From: Cornus controversa
Lineage: Eukaryota; Streptophyta; Magnoliopsida; Cornales; Cornaceae
Direction of reading: 5' to 3'
DNA: 64,000 nt
NCBI GenBank assembly: GCA_026545225.1
Contig: CM048850.1
Coordinates: forward strand, 26,155,797 to 26,219,796
Position numbers and translations under genes: made by a program. The notes under the pieces are model-generated. The model was not told where the DNA came from. It saw nothing but the letters and a program-made list of their open reading frames with translations, and ran no database searches. This document shows, in pieces, positions 41,049-55,064 of the stretch; the first letter of the stretch is position 1; every line of letters begins with the position of its first letter.

Positions 41049-44000
41049 ATGGATAAAGGCTAGATGCACCTTCATAACAGGTTATTGTAACCTAAATAAC
41101 CTTACCCATAACAATTTAGACATTATACCTGCCATTTTTGTCATAATGAAAATTTTGACTTTTCGATTGTAGAGCTTCAACGGAGTATTTAAATGGAGCA
41201 CGTAGATTTGCCAGTTGGGCCCAACGTAATGCAGGGAATCCAGCTAAGATTATATGCCCTTGTAAACATTGTTTAAACTCACAATATCAACATTTTAATA
41301 CGGTGTACGAGCACTTAGTGATAAATGGAATGGATCCTGCTTATACTGTATGGGCCTTTCATGGAGAGAATAGGATTACATATGTAGAAAATGAAGGCAC
41401 AGAAAATGGTGTGGAAATGCTTGAAACGTATGGGATGTTTAGATGTGTATTTTGATGGTTAAGAAAACGCTACAACAGATCCCACTTATGGAAGTAGAGA
41501 GTTTGAGTTCAGAGAGGCGTTGGAAAAGGCTAAAACTCCTCCATATCCTAATTGCATGAAGTATACAATTATGTCAACAACAGTTGCTTTATATAAGCAC
41601 AAAGCTGCTCATAATATATCGGATAATGGATTTGATGAGCTTCTTAAGATTATTCGTGATATGCTTCCGACAGATAATAACCTTCTTGAGGGGATCAATG
41701 CAACAAAGAAGTTATTGAAGATATTTGACTTGGGGTATGAAAAAATACATGCGTGTATCAATGATTGTTGTCTTTTTAGAAAAGAAAATGAGAATCTGAT
41801 TGCATGCCCAAAATGTGGTGCTTCACGGTGGAAAGTGAATGAACATAGTAAAAATATTCGAAATGGGATTCCGGCTAAGGTGTTGTGGTACTTTGAAATA
41901 ATACGAAGATTTAGGCGATTATTTCGATCAAATGAAAAGGCTGAACAAGTATTATGGCATTCGACTCATAAAAGTCGGGATAAAAAAATGCGGCATCCAG
42001 TTGATTCATGTGCATGGGAATTGATTGATAAAAAGTGGCCGAGTTTTGCATCAGATCCTCAAAATTTGAGGCTTGGCCTTGCAACCGATGGGTTCAATCC
42101 ATTCGGTGACCTTAGCTCTAAACATAGTTGTTGGCCTGTGATTTTAGTAGTATATAATTTTGACCCGTTGCTTTGTATGTCTAAAGAGAATATGATGTTG
42201 ACGTTGTTAATCTCAGGACCAAAGCAACCAGGAAATGACATTGATGTGTATTTGAAGCCACTAATGGAAGATTTAAAAGTATTATGGGAAAAAGGTGTTG
42301 AGCTTTATGATTCATTCACTAAATCCTTGTTTAATTTGAGGGTGGTTTTGATGTGGACAATCAATGATCTTCCGGCCTATTCTAATTTGTCTGGCCAGGC
42401 AACAAAAGGTAAGTTTGGTTGTCCAGTGTGTGTTAAAGACACATATTCTGAATGGTTGAAATCTAGTGGGAAGACTGTGTTTAGGGGTAGTCGGCGATTT
42501 CTTCCATTCAATCACCCGTATAGAAAGAAGAAAACTTGGCTTGATGGAAAAGAAGAAATGAAGGGGCCACCTAGAGTATTAGCTGGTTCAGAAATTTTTT
42601 GCGGCGTTAAGGACTTTAAAAATACATGGGGAAAAAGTAAAAATCAGGAAAAAAGTAAAAAGCGCAAGAAGGAAGAGAAACCTACCATTTGGCCATGGAA
42701 GAAAAAGTCTATATTTTTTGAGTTACCATATTGGGAGGTACACAATTTGAATTCACCTTTATCTTCGGTGGTCATGTTTTTTTTATTTGAGGAGTTCACA
42801 CTCCTTACTAATAATTCTTTTTGCTTGTTATGTTAGGCGTTTCCTCTCAAACACAATTTGGATGTGATGCACATTGAAAAAAATGTTTGTGAGAGTATTT
42901 ATCGCACACTATTGAATATAAAGGGAAAATCAAAGGATGGACTAAAGTCTCGTATGGATTTGAAGCAAATGGGCATTAGGGGAGATTTGCACCCAAAGGA
43001 GTTAGGGAAAAAAATTTACTTGCCACCAGCACCATATACATTATCGAAGAAAGAGAAGCAATCATTTTGTAAAAGGTTACAACAGTTGAAGTTACCTGAT
43101 GGTTATAGTTCAAATATTGGGCAACGTGTATCATTGGATGAATGCAAAATTAGTGGCCTAAAATCTCATGATTGTCATGTTCTTATGCAACAATTGCTGC
43201 CAGTAGCTTTACGCGGGACACTGCCAAAAGGTCCGAGGATTGCTATATTTCGCCTATGTGCGTATTTTTCATGAAATATGCCAAAGGGTAATTGATAGGA
43301 ATCAATTGGAAAAAATTGAAAATGAAATTATCGAAACTTTATGTAAGTTTGAAAGGTTCTTTCCACCGTCTTTCTTCAACATTATGGTACACGTTACCAT
43401 TCATATTGCACGAGAAGCTCGTTTATGTGGACCAGTACAATTTCGTTGGATGTACCCATTTGAGAGGTAATTTATTTATAACATTCTTTTATATATGTTA
43501 TGCAATTACAAATATTATTTAATTTACATATATATAATTCAATCGTTATATTTAGGATGATGAAAGTTTATAAAGGATATGTTAAAAATCGAGCAAGACC
43601 TGAGGGGTGCATAGTAGAAAAGTACTTGGTAGAAGAGTGCATTCAATTTTGTAGTGAGCACATGAAACTGGTGTTCGTCGTTCTCGAAATGAAGATATTG
43701 AAACTGAAACAATGGAAGGAGGACACCCACTTTCTAAGGGAATTTCAAAAACCATGTCTAGTGACATGTTAGACATTGCTCACCGTTATGTATTATTCAA
43801 CAATGAGGAGGTGGAACCATATTTAAAGTAAGATGGTATGAATTTTTTTTAATTTATAACTATTATTAAAAAATAAAATACTTAACCATGTTATTTTCTT
43901 ATTAGAAAGCATGTGGAGGAACTCAAGGGTTTGGACAGTTGTCTTGCAAGGAATGAAAGCACTCTACAAAAGAAACACATGGAGACCTTCAGTTCATGGT

Positions 44001-44600
44001 TCAAAACCATGATTAATGCAAGTAGTAATGTGTCAAGGATGCTAAAGGGGCTTTCAAATGGGCCTAGGAACGGTGTAATTTCTTATTCTGGTTATATTGT
44101 GAATGGCCATCGATTTTAGAAGCACACAAAATAGTGGTGTTTCCATTGAAGTTGAAACTATATGTCGATCTAGTGCAAGAGACACAAATCAAGTTGTTGA
44201 AAAAATATCTTACTATGGTGTTCTGAAAGATATAATTTTGTTAGACTACTACTCATTTCAAGTACCGCTGTTTCATTGTGACTGGGCAAATATTAGAAAC
44301 GACATCAAAGTTGAAGATGGATTTACATTGGTGAACCTTCATGAAGGTCAAAGTCAATTTGAAAGTGATCCATTTATCCTTGCATCACAGGCTAAGCAAG
44401 TGTTTTATTCTAGGGATACTGAAACGTCAAGTTGGTATGTGGTACTTAAAGTACCACCAAGAGGCAAAATTGACTTGGACACTTTTGAAGAGAATGCTTA
44501 TATGCCTTATGCTCCATTAGATATATCAAGACTTGAATGTGAAATTGTTGATGATGGTGAACATCATGTACGAGTTGATTGTGAGGGCATAACGTTGTAG
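41049..44600 (+). pseudogene. CACTA TNP2-like transposase (copy B), broken
   Basis: It shares with copy A the exon 1 stop (MDKG-stop), the break near 41440-41465, and the later frame changes. The main block 41520-42737 differs from copy A by about six residues in 438, for example KVNEHS for KMNEHS and IIRRF for IIPRF. In the DUF4216 region, copy B keeps the 97 bases lost from copy A, but a frameshift around 44103-44119 splits the ORF into 43913-44119 and 44103-44600. Copy B is therefore closer to the ancestral layout and equally inactive. Confidence 0.92.
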
Positions 44601-44847
44601 AATATTTTCAAATGGGTATTTGGTTACTTGGTTATATTTTTTGGTTTGTATTTGGTTACTTGTAGAATACTTTTTCATGAAACTGAATGGTTTTGATTAT
44701 GTACCTATCTAAATTTGCGTTAAATTCCTTCTTAAATTGGTAATATGTTGTTTCTGGTGCTCTTTTTCTAAATCAATAGTGACCCCTCCAATATAAACTG
44801 AATTATTACTCCTTTGATAAGATTACAGGTCATCTAAAGATTTTACT

Positions 44848-45689
44848 ATGTCTGAACATCCTGAAGTAAGTATCAACCTTACTTAATGTTGTTTTATCTT
44901 AAATTGATTGTTTTGATTTAAGTATCAACTTTAAACATATGCATTTTTAATGTTTTTCTTCTTTTAATGCATGTACTTGAATGAAGTCATCTAGACAGTG
45001 TGAGACACGTGCAGAATGAAATCGTCGAGCAGCTATGGCTGCAATGATACGTACACCCTCAGTTGTACGCATTTCTGACGGGGGTTCAAATTCTCCAAGG
45101 ACACCTTGGGGCAATCAAAGAAAATAAAGGGTAGGGGAAAGTCTCAACTGTACAAGATTGCATCCACACCAAATGAGCGCCTAGTTGTGGATTTTAATGA
45201 AAGGGGGCAGCCAGTTGGTGATAACAGTAAGAAGTATAGTTCTTGCCTTGGGGTTCTAGCACGTGAAAGGGTTCCCATAACAATTAAGAGCTGGAAGGAT
45301 GTGCCTGATTCTCTATTACAAGAATTATGGGATATTATAAAGGTATTTTATTTTTACTAATTTGCTAGTAGAAGGATGTGTCTGATTCTCTATTAGAAGA
45401 ATAAAAACATGTTCTCCCTATGATAGTAGGATATTTATTTGATAATTTGATATATATTTGTAGCTAAGATTCGATGTTACTGACTGTCATGCAAGCATAT
45501 CATTTGGATTGATGGGAAAGGCATGGCACAATCACAAATCAAATACAACAAATAATGTGTTGTCCATGAGAAATAATCGACGAGCCATTGCCTTAATGAA
45601 GCCCGATAATATAAATTCAGTGGATGAGTGGCAAGAGTTTGTTGCCAATCGATTATCGGAGGAGCATGCTATGAGTATTTATATGCACT

Positions 45690-45730
<41 letters not shown>

Positions 45731-46978
45731 TGACCTATATAAATTAGCAAATTTTTTGTATTTACGGAAAGAAAGAAAACAAAAACAAGAATTGAGGAGC
45801 AAAATAACTACCCCACACACAACAAGCCGATTAGGCTAAGCTCGATTAGAAGATTCAATGGTAATAATGAATGTTTATTTTCTTCACTTATTTAATGCTA
45901 ACCATAGTTCTTGTGATTTAGTAGCACAAATAATTGAAACGTGCATGTTTGGGTATGTAGAGAAAAGAGTCTGACACGCCCGATAACATTTCAGGGATGG
46001 ATGTGTGGATTAAAGCGCATATGAGAAAGGATGGTCAACCCATAAATGAACAAGTCAAGGAGACTATGGTAACATGCTTCTTTTTTAATTTAAGTTAATC
46101 ATTTATATTTATTATATTAAATTACTAATGAGTGTGTTTAAAATATGAAATTTTAGGAAATAATTAAGACATATTCCCAAACGACTCAAAGTTCAGGAAT
46201 TCATGACGATACGATCAATCATGTATTTGGTTCAGAACATCGAGGAAGAGTGAGAGGGCTTGGGTTTGGGGTAACACTTACAAAATTGAAAACCCAAGCA
46301 CAACAACAAGAAAATTCCCAAAGATATGAAAAGAAATTTGAAGCAATGATGCGGGACCAAAGGGAGCAAATGTTGGAAGCAATGCGACTTGAAAGGGAGA
46401 AAATGAGGGAAGAGATGAGGGAACAAATGCAAGAGTTTAGATCATTGTTGGTAAGTGAAAATAAGAATGCGTTGTCATCATTTCTATTAAAAATGCTTTG
46501 TCATAATTATTTTTCTTTTTTTTCATGCCAGACACAAAATGCTAATAACCAATTTTGTCCCAATGCTTCACCACGTGTCCCATCTACTGAAAATGTTGAA
46601 AGAAAAGATTGTGAGTTATTCCATTACAATGGGACAGGATTACTTGTTGCTACTGGTGAAGTTGTTTCCTCAGATCCTTCTACGCTCATAGGTGATGCAC
46701 CACTCGGTTCTGATTGTTGGAAAGTATGGGTCAATTTTGTCTTTGAATCCGAAGCTCCCTTGTATAAGGCAGATCCCTCCGGCCGTTATTTGCTTGGGCA
46801 AGCTCATGGAAATTCAATTGCATGGCCTAACAAGTTTATCAAGATCAGTAAGTATTCTAAAGTATAATATTTGAATATCTAATTCCATTGATACTGAAAA
46901 TATAATATATAATATTTGAATATCTAATTTCATTGACACTGAAAATATAATATTTATTTACTTGCAGCTCGGCCTTAG
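44848..46978 (+). pseudogene. CACTA second gene, Transposase_24/Tnp1-like (copy B)
   Basis: Exon layout and the stop at 46976 match copy A. Small differences include REQMLEAM for REQILEAM in the coiled coil and a TGA replacing CGA in the ACGTGCAGAATGAAATCG segment near 45017. It is otherwise the same broken gene. Confidence 0.85.
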
Positions 46979-48460
46979 GGATAATCGTATTTTGGGGCTT
47001 TTTGCTTGTTTTTGTGTATCTCTACAGGAGATATATAGAACTTTTTTGAAAGCAATCTGTTAAGAGCATGTTTGGTTCTTTTGAAAATAACTCTAAGGTT
47101 AGTTTCTCTCTCTATTTACAGTATTATGGATGTTTCAGTCTCTACATATGATTAATAGAGCAAGTGTGGAATGTAAATGTGAAACTGGAAAAAAAGGAGC
47201 ATTAGTGCTTCTTTTCCTGTAATGAGTAGGAAAATCACAACCAAAACATATAAAAAAAAATTGCCTTCCCTCTAGAGAAAATAAATTGACTACAAGAACT
47301 CATGTTAGGGCTGCCACCAAGATAGGGAATAAACACATATCTGCATTGTTTGTATTTAGGCAAGATTGTCTTTTAAGAATAATCTAGAAATACTTGCATT
47401 TATAGTAGAAAAACCTAATATAACATGCACCTTATGTGCAAGTCTAAGCATATGAATCTAGACCATCCTCTAATTCATGGAAACTCCTAGCCGGCTAGCC
47501 CTATTTGTCAGCAATGCCTCCTCAATCTTTGATAATTCAATAGGTTATGCTACACCATTAATACGAGTCACACATTCACTCTCCCCCTCCCTCCACCCCG
47601 CCCAAAAAATAAAAACAAAAGGATAAGTATCTTGTTTCTCACAAGTTCGAGAGCCTCAAATTTAGTAAGAGTACCCGCACATTGCCAGGATATTTTAGAA
47701 AATCATCTACTTGCTGGGATTTTATTTTATTATTTTTAAGTAGTTCTAGGATATTAAAAGAACCCATTTAGTATTTAGAAATCTTTCGAGCACCCAAGTT
47801 CTAGTATTTTAGGAATAGTTTTCTCTCCTCTTTCTTTTTTTTCTCTTATCCTTTTTAAATCAATTTATCTTCTATATTTCCTTAATTTATAAACTCTTCA
47901 ATAAATTACTTTATCACTCACAATTCTTCCTTTATTCATATCTTTTATTCTTCTTTCACAGCTGAAAATTACAATGGCATCCTTAAGAGGAACAAACTCA
48001 CCACCAGGAAGTGTAGATCTCAAGAGCTGTAAGCATGTTTCACATTCATCAATTTGTCACTTTCTGTATATTATATTACTTAGAGATGGAGATCCCTCTC
48101 ACACCCACCCTTCAATGCCTAGAATCTATCTATCTATATATATATTAACTATTTGTATATTATATAGAGAGTGGGTGAGATGTGCATTATTGTATATTTT
48201 TTCCACAAAATGAGACATGTGAGATGAGTCAAAAATCAAGGGTCCATCAATACTGGATGAAAGGGACTACCTGTTTTTAATCTTTTCATCAAAATTAATT
48301 TTTAACCATTGGATCAGCTGTAGGTAAACAACAAACTATAGGGGACAGTCCTCGTGCATAAAGAAGAAATTGTGTTCTTTAAAGTCAAAAACTGGATTGA
48401 TTGGATAATCTAAACTACCAACACCAAATCTTTTTTTAGTGCCATAGACCTAACATGAAA
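46979..48460. other. CACTA interior without a recognisable gene (copy B)
   Basis: This aligns with 15570-17050. The exon-like piece MASLRGTNSPPGSVDLKSC recurs at 47974 with its GTAAGC donor intact. It remains unidentified. Confidence 0.45.
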
Positions 48461-48567
48461 ATGTTGTTTTATTGGTGTTAGTCAAACTAGTTTTAGTGGC
48501 TAAATAAGCCTAGCATAGGGACTATAGCTAGGAAGAATGAAGAGCACCTTGAGGAGCAGATCAAGGT

Positions 48568-48620
<53 letters not shown>

Positions 48621-48691
48621 TTATTGGTGTTAGTCAAACTAGTTTTAGTGGCTAAATAAGCATAGCATAGGGGCTATAGCTAGGGAGAATG
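48461..48691 (+). repeat. 79-bp direct repeat with expanded AT microsatellite (copy B)
   Basis: The repeats are 48461-48539 and 48613-48691. The AT tract between them (48571-48614) has about 22 repeats, against about 7 in copy A. Expansion happened after duplication, or contraction happened in copy A. Confidence 0.88.
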
Positions 48692-48902
48692 CTTGTTCTA
48701 CATTGGTTTTCACTTGAGGACTAGAAAAACTAGCCTCTCTCATGACTCTACTAACACTTGGGTCATCTAAGATTGAGATTATGAGCTGCTCTATCTCTAC
48801 TTTCAAAGCCAAAATGGGCTGCTGCTGGTTTTCAATGGGGCCACGCCGTTGGTGAGCTTGCGCGAGCATGAAGGCAGCAACCAAGGCTAATGGCTTGTGT
48901 TA
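48645..48902 (-). pseudogene. SMAX1-like (SMXL) fragment, antisense (copy B)
   Basis: Same fragment as 17205-17462. VMREAGFSS is VMREASFSS here. It overlaps the second 79-bp repeat, so the capture junction probably lies in that repeat. Confidence 0.85.
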
Positions 48903-49080
48903 CTATGCTTGCACCTTCAGAAGTTAGAGAGTGATGAGTAGTATAACCTCCTGTCCTCATCTTCAGAAGTTATAGAGTGATGAGTACTATAGGCAAATTT
49001 AGTACATATATATATATATATGCACACCATCACAGACGCACTTGTTGACACACACCTCTCACAGGCGCACTCTTATGGAT

Positions 49081-49860
49081 TTGATTTGCTATTCTATTAT
49101 TGAGGACTTAATTTGCCATTCTATTATTGAGGGTTTGAATTGCTAATATTCTATTATGAGTTTTGATGTTATTTTGCTTTAGGGACAAAATTTTGGGTTG
49201 GATGGTATACTTGTTGGAAAATCTGTTATAGCTATTTGACTTGCTGAAAATGTGTTCTAGATAGTATACTTGCTGGAAATTTTGTTCTAGCTATTTCACT
49301 TGCTTAAAATTGTGTTCTAGATGGTATACTTGCTGTTTGAAATCTGTTTTACCGAAATTTTAATGCTGCCAGAAAATCTACTTTGCTGAATTGTTCAACT
49401 TGCTGCCATAAATCTAAAGTTGCTGGAAATTGAGTTTGGCTGTCCTAAATTGCTCTATATAGCTGCCATTTAAAATGCTGAATTGCTGAAACTGTTTTCT
49501 GAAATATGCATGTTGCTGACTTGAGAAATTTAAGGGGCTGATTTGAGATTTTAATAGTGCTGATTTGGTAATTAAATAGTGCTGATTTGGGTTTAATAAG
49601 TTGTTGTTCTGAGAAAGTAATTGTGCTGATTTGAGACTTATAAGGTGCTGATTTGAGATTTTAATAGTGCAGATTTGAGAACTCAATAGTGCTGATTTAA
49701 GATTTTTAGAGTTCTGATTTTGCTGTCTTAAAAATGCTATCGTGCTGATTTTTCTATCTACTATCATGCTAATTTTTCTATGCTATCGTGCTGAACTCCA
49801 TATGCTATTATGCTAAATTTGTTATGCTACTTTACTAAATTATATTTCACTGCATTATGT
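49081..49860 (+). repeat. Imperfect TGCTGATTT-type tandem repeat region (copy B)
   Basis: Nearly identical to 17641-18420, with only scattered substitutions. For such a simple repeat this suggests recent duplication. Confidence 0.7.
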
Positions 49861-50048
49861 TTGCTAAAGTATGTTGTGTTTAACTGTGTTCATGCTCCTT
49901 ATATTTTGTGATTTAAGTGGAATGCATGGATATGTTTATGTACCTATATATCATATATGATTTGAGGCACCAAAATAAATACGTATGGTATTCTAATCAT
50001 AAATCTATTCAAAAACTATGAATGGATGGAAATCCATAAAGTTGTTAC

Positions 50049-50211
50049 CGTGTGTGACAAGCAGCAAGTTTTCTAAAGGAAATTTATGTGCAAGGGCCTT
50101 AACAATCTGCTCATATCTGGTCCTTGCACCAACGACTGTCTCTTCCCATTTTGGCAACTTGAGTTCCTCGAGCAAACAATCTATGTCAGTACATAGAATA
50201 GTTTTTGCAGA
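50049..50211 (-). pseudogene. Histidine phosphatase (phosphoglycerate mutase-like) exon fragment, antisense (copy B)
   Basis: This reads the same as 18609-18771, including LLLVTHG and the splice-site borders. No difference was seen in the exon. Confidence 0.7.
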
Positions 50212-50774
50212 CTTATAAAGGAAAGTGAAAAGGAATATATATCAAGTATACCTCTTTATATATTCAGTGTTTCATTTCATTATATATTGATATTTTTGTG
50301 CTTTCTCTGTTGTACTTGCTCCATTGACCCTCTCTCTTTAAATCCCAGGATAATGAACCAGTGCAGCAGTAGCAGCAGCAGCAGTAGCATTCTCTCCTGT
50401 TGTACTTGCTCCATTTTGCTTCGATTGCCTCTCAACTACGTCTTCAAGTTCAGTGTTTTGCTTAGGTTCATTTGTAGCTAGAATATTCGTCTTTTAAATG
50501 TTCACTGTATATTTGTTAATGGTTGTAATTTTTAAGCATACTGAATGTGTTAGCTTTAAATCTGCAAATTAGATATGCACATACTTTTGGTTTGGGATGA
50601 AAGTTATTCAAACTGTGTTTTAGGGTTGACTTTCATTTGAATGTTTTTAGCTTCGGATGCAAATTGATGTTGGTATTGTGTGTATGGCATCACAGGTTTT
50701 TGGATTGGGTTTCACAGGTTTTTGGAATGAGGTATAGAAAAAGGAGTTTAAAAAAAAAAAAAAAAAAAAAACCT

Positions 50775-51333
50775 TATAAGGCGGACAATGGCTGCCCTTA
50801 ATAATATCATGTGGGTAACTTCTAAGGCGGGTCAGAAACGCCGTTAATATTTTAGCTTCAACAGCGGTCCACAAAGGCCGTTAATATCTTACTTTGTAAG
50901 GCGGGCCAAAGCTGCCCTTAAAAAAATTTCGTTTAGCTTTTAAGGAGGCTAGAAGCTGCCCTTAATATTAGATTTTAAGGCAAGCATTGGACGTCGTAAA
51001 GAAATAATATTTTAAGGCGGTAATTAACCGCCCTTAATAATTAAGATTCTAAGGCAATCACTGACCGTGGTAAATAATTACAGTTCTATGACATGTATTG
51101 ACTGCCTTGAATAATGCAACTTTTAAGACACTCAATAACCGCCTTGAAAAATAATATTAAAAGCGTTTCTGAAATTATTAAAGGCAATTTTTGAATGCCT
51201 TTAAAAAATTTCCGCATGCCTTTAAAAAAACTTCGTAATCATAACACCTTAATAGAGGGCAGGCCATTGTGCGCCTTAAAAAGTCATTTAAGGCAGTTTT
51301 GGCCCGTCGTAAAAGACTAATTTTCTTGTAGTG
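50775..51333 (+). repeat. CACTA element 1 subterminal repeats and 3' terminus (copy B)
   Basis: Units of TAAGGCGG...GCTGCCCTTAA in both orientations, ending GGCCCGTCGTAAAAGACTAATTTTCTTGTAGTG. The terminus is intact here. Confidence 0.9.
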
Positions 51334-51404
51334 TATTCTGCAAAGAATTCGTTCTATTGCGAAGTGCGGTAATTATAATTTGAGACGCACTCACACACGA
51401 ATCA
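51334..51404 (+). repeat. 3' stub of a gypsy LTR (copy B)
   Basis: The same 71-base stub as 19898-19968, directly abutting the CACTA terminus. It shows that this junction existed before the duplication. Confidence 0.85.
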
Positions 51405-51430
51405 CGAAGTCAAGAGAAGAATAATCATCA

Positions 51431-51574
51431 AGAATACGTCTTGCAAAGGACGAATGTGTCTATTGTCATCAGAAAGGGCATTGGAAGAAAGATTGTTCGA
51501 ACAAAGACAAGTTAGATATGAACCTAGCGAGAAAAGTAGATGACAAAGAAGAATCAGCCTTAACTAAGCATTAG
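51431..51574 (+). pseudogene. Copia-type gag zinc-knuckle fragment (copy B)
   Basis: CVYCHQKGHWKKDC is retained (51455-51496). The sequence beyond differs from copy A only slightly (CTAGCG for CTTGCA near 51526). Confidence 0.75.
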
Positions 51575-51663
51575 AAACATAATAAATGAGCGTAGAATAG
51601 GTTGTTGACGTTTATAAGAAGTGTTTGGATTACTGAATGATCAAAGGAAGGAGCTGACACGTT

Positions 51664-52760
51664 TTGTCCTTCTTATTTCTCTCATTCATTGTGGTTTTGA
51701 TGGCATGTGGAAGAGGTCACAATAAAGCGTCCAAAAGTACAGAAAATTGCATTGTCTTCAACTTACAAATGTTTGAGTATGATATTAATTATAACAACTT
51801 TCTAAATGTTGTTGGATGTCAGGCTATGAGGATTGAACGTAAAGTGAATTTGCTAGATATCAAGTGCAGATGGCAGTTAGAATTTGTGACATATTTTGAA
51901 AATTATGGGTGGCAATCCTTGTTTGACTTGAGTGAAACCGTTGTATCATACATGGTTAGATATTTCTGTGGCAATATAATTTCTTCGAGTTTAAATTAAT
52001 TGAAATTTGTAACCAAGTTCTATGGTGTTCGGATTGAGGTTACTACTGACACCATTGTTGGTATTCGTGGAGTACAAGAAGAAGAAAATGACATTGTTTT
52101 GCCATATGTCGAGGGTAATCCTAATAAGTCAACCACGAATGACATGATTTAGCTTTTGTGCATTCCTAATGCACCTAGGCCTTTGGATAGGTTACATTCC
52201 CTTTATATCACCTATAATGTTTTAGCTCTGAACCTTGTGGTCTCATATAATCTTGCTCCACATGTCGACAAAGGAAATCTGATCAAGAGTTGGGCTGAGA
52301 TGTTATATCATATAGTTAAGGAGGATGTCATCAATCTTCTAGCTACTATTGTAAGGACTATGATCTTAGCTACTCGACACTCAAGGTCCTCATTTGCTCT
52401 ACCATTCCCTTAGCTTATCATGGCTATCATTAGGACTGCTAGAGTTTCTATTTCTGTTGGGGCACATATTGAGAAACCGTAAGGGCTTATTGATTGTACA
52501 TCAATTACTCAATCGGTGAATAAGAAAGACAGGGATAGAAAAGCCTTTAAGCTTAGACAATAGACTGGCCAAGCAGTGTTTGGAGGTCGTGGAGTTTCTC
52601 ATCTCCCCACTACTGATACTCTAGTGACAACAAATCAGATGAACCAGGTTTTGAGGTTCATGCAGCAAGGGTTTGATTGACTTCATGCTTGGATTGATAA
52701 ACTTGACTATGATGTAACTGATAATGTTATAGATGATGATGATGGTGATGCTGAGGAGTA
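51664..52760 (+). pseudogene. Plant-transposon-protein-like fragment (copy B), longer
   Basis: The decayed frame seen in copy A continues here past 52391: MAIIRTARVSISVGAHIEK, KKDRDRKAFKLRQ, GRGVSHLPTTDTLVTTNQMN. It ends in an acidic DDDDGDAEE stretch and a TAG near 52759, as these ORFs often do. Stops at about 52411, 52480, 52560 and 52678 break it. The assignment rests on overall pattern. Confidence 0.5.
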
Positions 52761-53198
52761 GACATAGGCTTTAGACCTTGATATTTTTGTTCTAGACTTG
52801 ATCTATTTTGTTATAAATGAATGTCTAGAGAATATTTTGGATATTTTGTGAGATTGTCTTTGATATTTATGGATTGGATATTATGCTTTTTTTTTTTTTT
52901 ATGATTTTTCCTATGTTATGCACTTTTTTTATATTTTATGAAAATCATTATTTTCCCTAAACTTAATTTCTATCTCATATGGTTTATGTTTTTATGATAT
53001 TTATTTCTCTCGTATTCATGGATTTGTCAATTTCTTACAAAAAAAGGGGGAGATATTAAGATATGTAAGCTATATATGATTGAGGGGGAGTATGTTTGGT
53101 TATATATTTTTCTTTATTAATCTTTTCACAGGTTATGGTTGTTTAAGTGATGTGTTGGTTATGTGAAGCGTACATGTTTTAGCTCTATTTTTATTTTT
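52761..53198. other. Copy B-specific retroelement 3' region
   Basis: T-rich untranslated sequence. It includes GGGGGAGATATTAAGATATG (near 53046) and TTGAGGGGGAGTATG (near 53080), which look like polypurine tracts. No LTR follows before homology with copy A resumes at 53199. Confidence 0.5.
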
Positions 53199-53714
53199 GA
53201 ACCTTAGATCCAAAATCTATAGTTAGTACTAGACAAGGGAGAGATAAAAACCTTTGGAAAAGAAAAAAAAAATCCTTTTTTAAACGGCACATCAAAGCTT
53301 TAAGCTTCAAAAGCTTTCGGCTCCAACCGATCATGTCCTTTTTCGGTCTAGGCTCTCGTAGGAAAATTGTGAAGGGTAAAACAAGTTGATTCGGACATTT
53401 TTCTCTTATTTTAGGAGGTGTTAAGTTTGATATCATGCATGGGAATATGGTTCGAAATTAGAATTTAGCTTTTATTAAAATAGATGCAAGTAGTCAAAAA
53501 TAATTAAAGAGTAGTATTTTTTTCAAATTGACAGGTCTTAGTCAATATAGATTTGCGGTGATGCTACCTTATGAAATATATCAAGTTTTGAAAAAAATTA
53601 AGCCATGTAATTAAAGATAAAACTTGAAAGGAAACATTCAAATCTAACTTGAGTTCAACCCAATCCTTAGACAGGTTTGGACAACTCATTTTTACATTAC
53701 CCAAAGAAAAAAAG

Positions 53715-53748
<34 letters not shown>

Positions 53749-54000
53749 CAATTCTAGCTTAATTCGTGGTTATTAATAAGTATACTTTTAACCGAATTTT
53801 ATGAAAAAGAGAAAATAACAGTTTCTCCAACTCATCTTGTTTCCCTGAGCTAGCCAGTATTCACTGCTCCTACTCATCTTGCTAGGATGCATTTCTTCCT
53901 TCTGCGAAGACTTTGAAATTTTTTCTTTCAATATCTAGAAATACATATTTACATGTGAAGGTTTCGATGATAATATATAACCAAAATTTTAAAGAAAGAT

Positions 54001-54040
<40 letters not shown>

Positions 54041-54940
54041 CTCATCATTTGCATTGAAAACATATATAATCATTTCATAAAGGGTGTTGATTATTCACTC
54101 ATACTCGATATTAAGTATTATTTTTGAATTCTAGTACGTGAATGGTTCAAACGATGCGTTAATTAATGTGAATGAAAAGAGCCATGTCTAATGAGTTTGA
54201 ATTATCATGCCAAGTGTATTGTCCATGTTACATGAGCAAGTTAGTCGGCCGCCTTCCTCACTCTTTTTTCGGTTGTTTTGCTTTTCTTCTTTGTGGGTTG
54301 GCTTCCATGCTCTCTTCCTCTGCGCATCTTGGGTTGGTTCTGTCCCTTTTGAGTCTCTTCAGACCTCTTTCTTTTCTTTTTTGTGCCCCCTCACACATTT
54401 ATTTTTTCTATTTGTATTTGAATATATCTTACTTAAAAGGGAAAATTAACATAATAACTTACCATTTAATTTTATCTCCTAAAATAATGGATTATATCAC
54501 CTGCCACATAGATTTGAGTTAAAATTCGTGATATTTATTCGAGACGTATAGCATTGCTCTTAATAATTAAATTGAGATTTTGACTTTGCCGTCATCTACA
54601 TATTTAAAAAAATACGTTCACCAAAACACCTAATGGTCACAACAGGTCTGATGAAAAATCAAGAAGCTTAGAATATATGATGTTTTTACAAAATTCTAAT
54701 GAAGTTATTCCTATGTTTAATCACCATTATGGAATTAAAACTTGGGAGGAAGAACGGAATTTCTAGATTATCTAACAATCGATGAAACATCACAAACGGC
54801 TAGATTTTACCTCATGATGTGGTTTATAAGAAACCCTCACTCAAGCACCAATAATTAGATCTTATTAAACAAAAGTAAAACCAATTGAAAATGAGAATGA
54901 AGAAGATTTTACAACCTCCATCACCCTCCGATGCTCGTAT
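53199..54940. other. Shared block without a recognisable gene (copy B)
   Basis: This aligns with 23548-24872 and then, across the ATAAT junction at 54451-54455, with 27419-27904. The small gene and its promoter (copy A 26654-27059) are missing here. No other coding sequence is recognised. Confidence 0.6.
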
Positions 54941-55064
54941 TGTTGAACTTCATCTACTCTCCATCTCTCCCTCTCTCTAGTATTCTCCTTCTCTCCATAT
55001 ATCTCTCTATCTCTAGAAATTTCAAAAGATAAAGAGCCGACTTTGTAAGTCAGTGGCAAACCAA

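Larger units (their letters stand above)
41049..51333 (+). mobile_element. CACTA (En/Spm) DNA transposon 1, copy B, decayed
   Basis: The order is the same as in copy A: transposase, second gene, antisense SMXL and histidine-phosphatase fragments, TGCTGA repeats, subterminal repeats, terminus. The end is TTTTCTTGTAGTG, the canonical complement of CACTACAAGAAAA. Its 5' end is also not visible. Confidence 0.85.
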
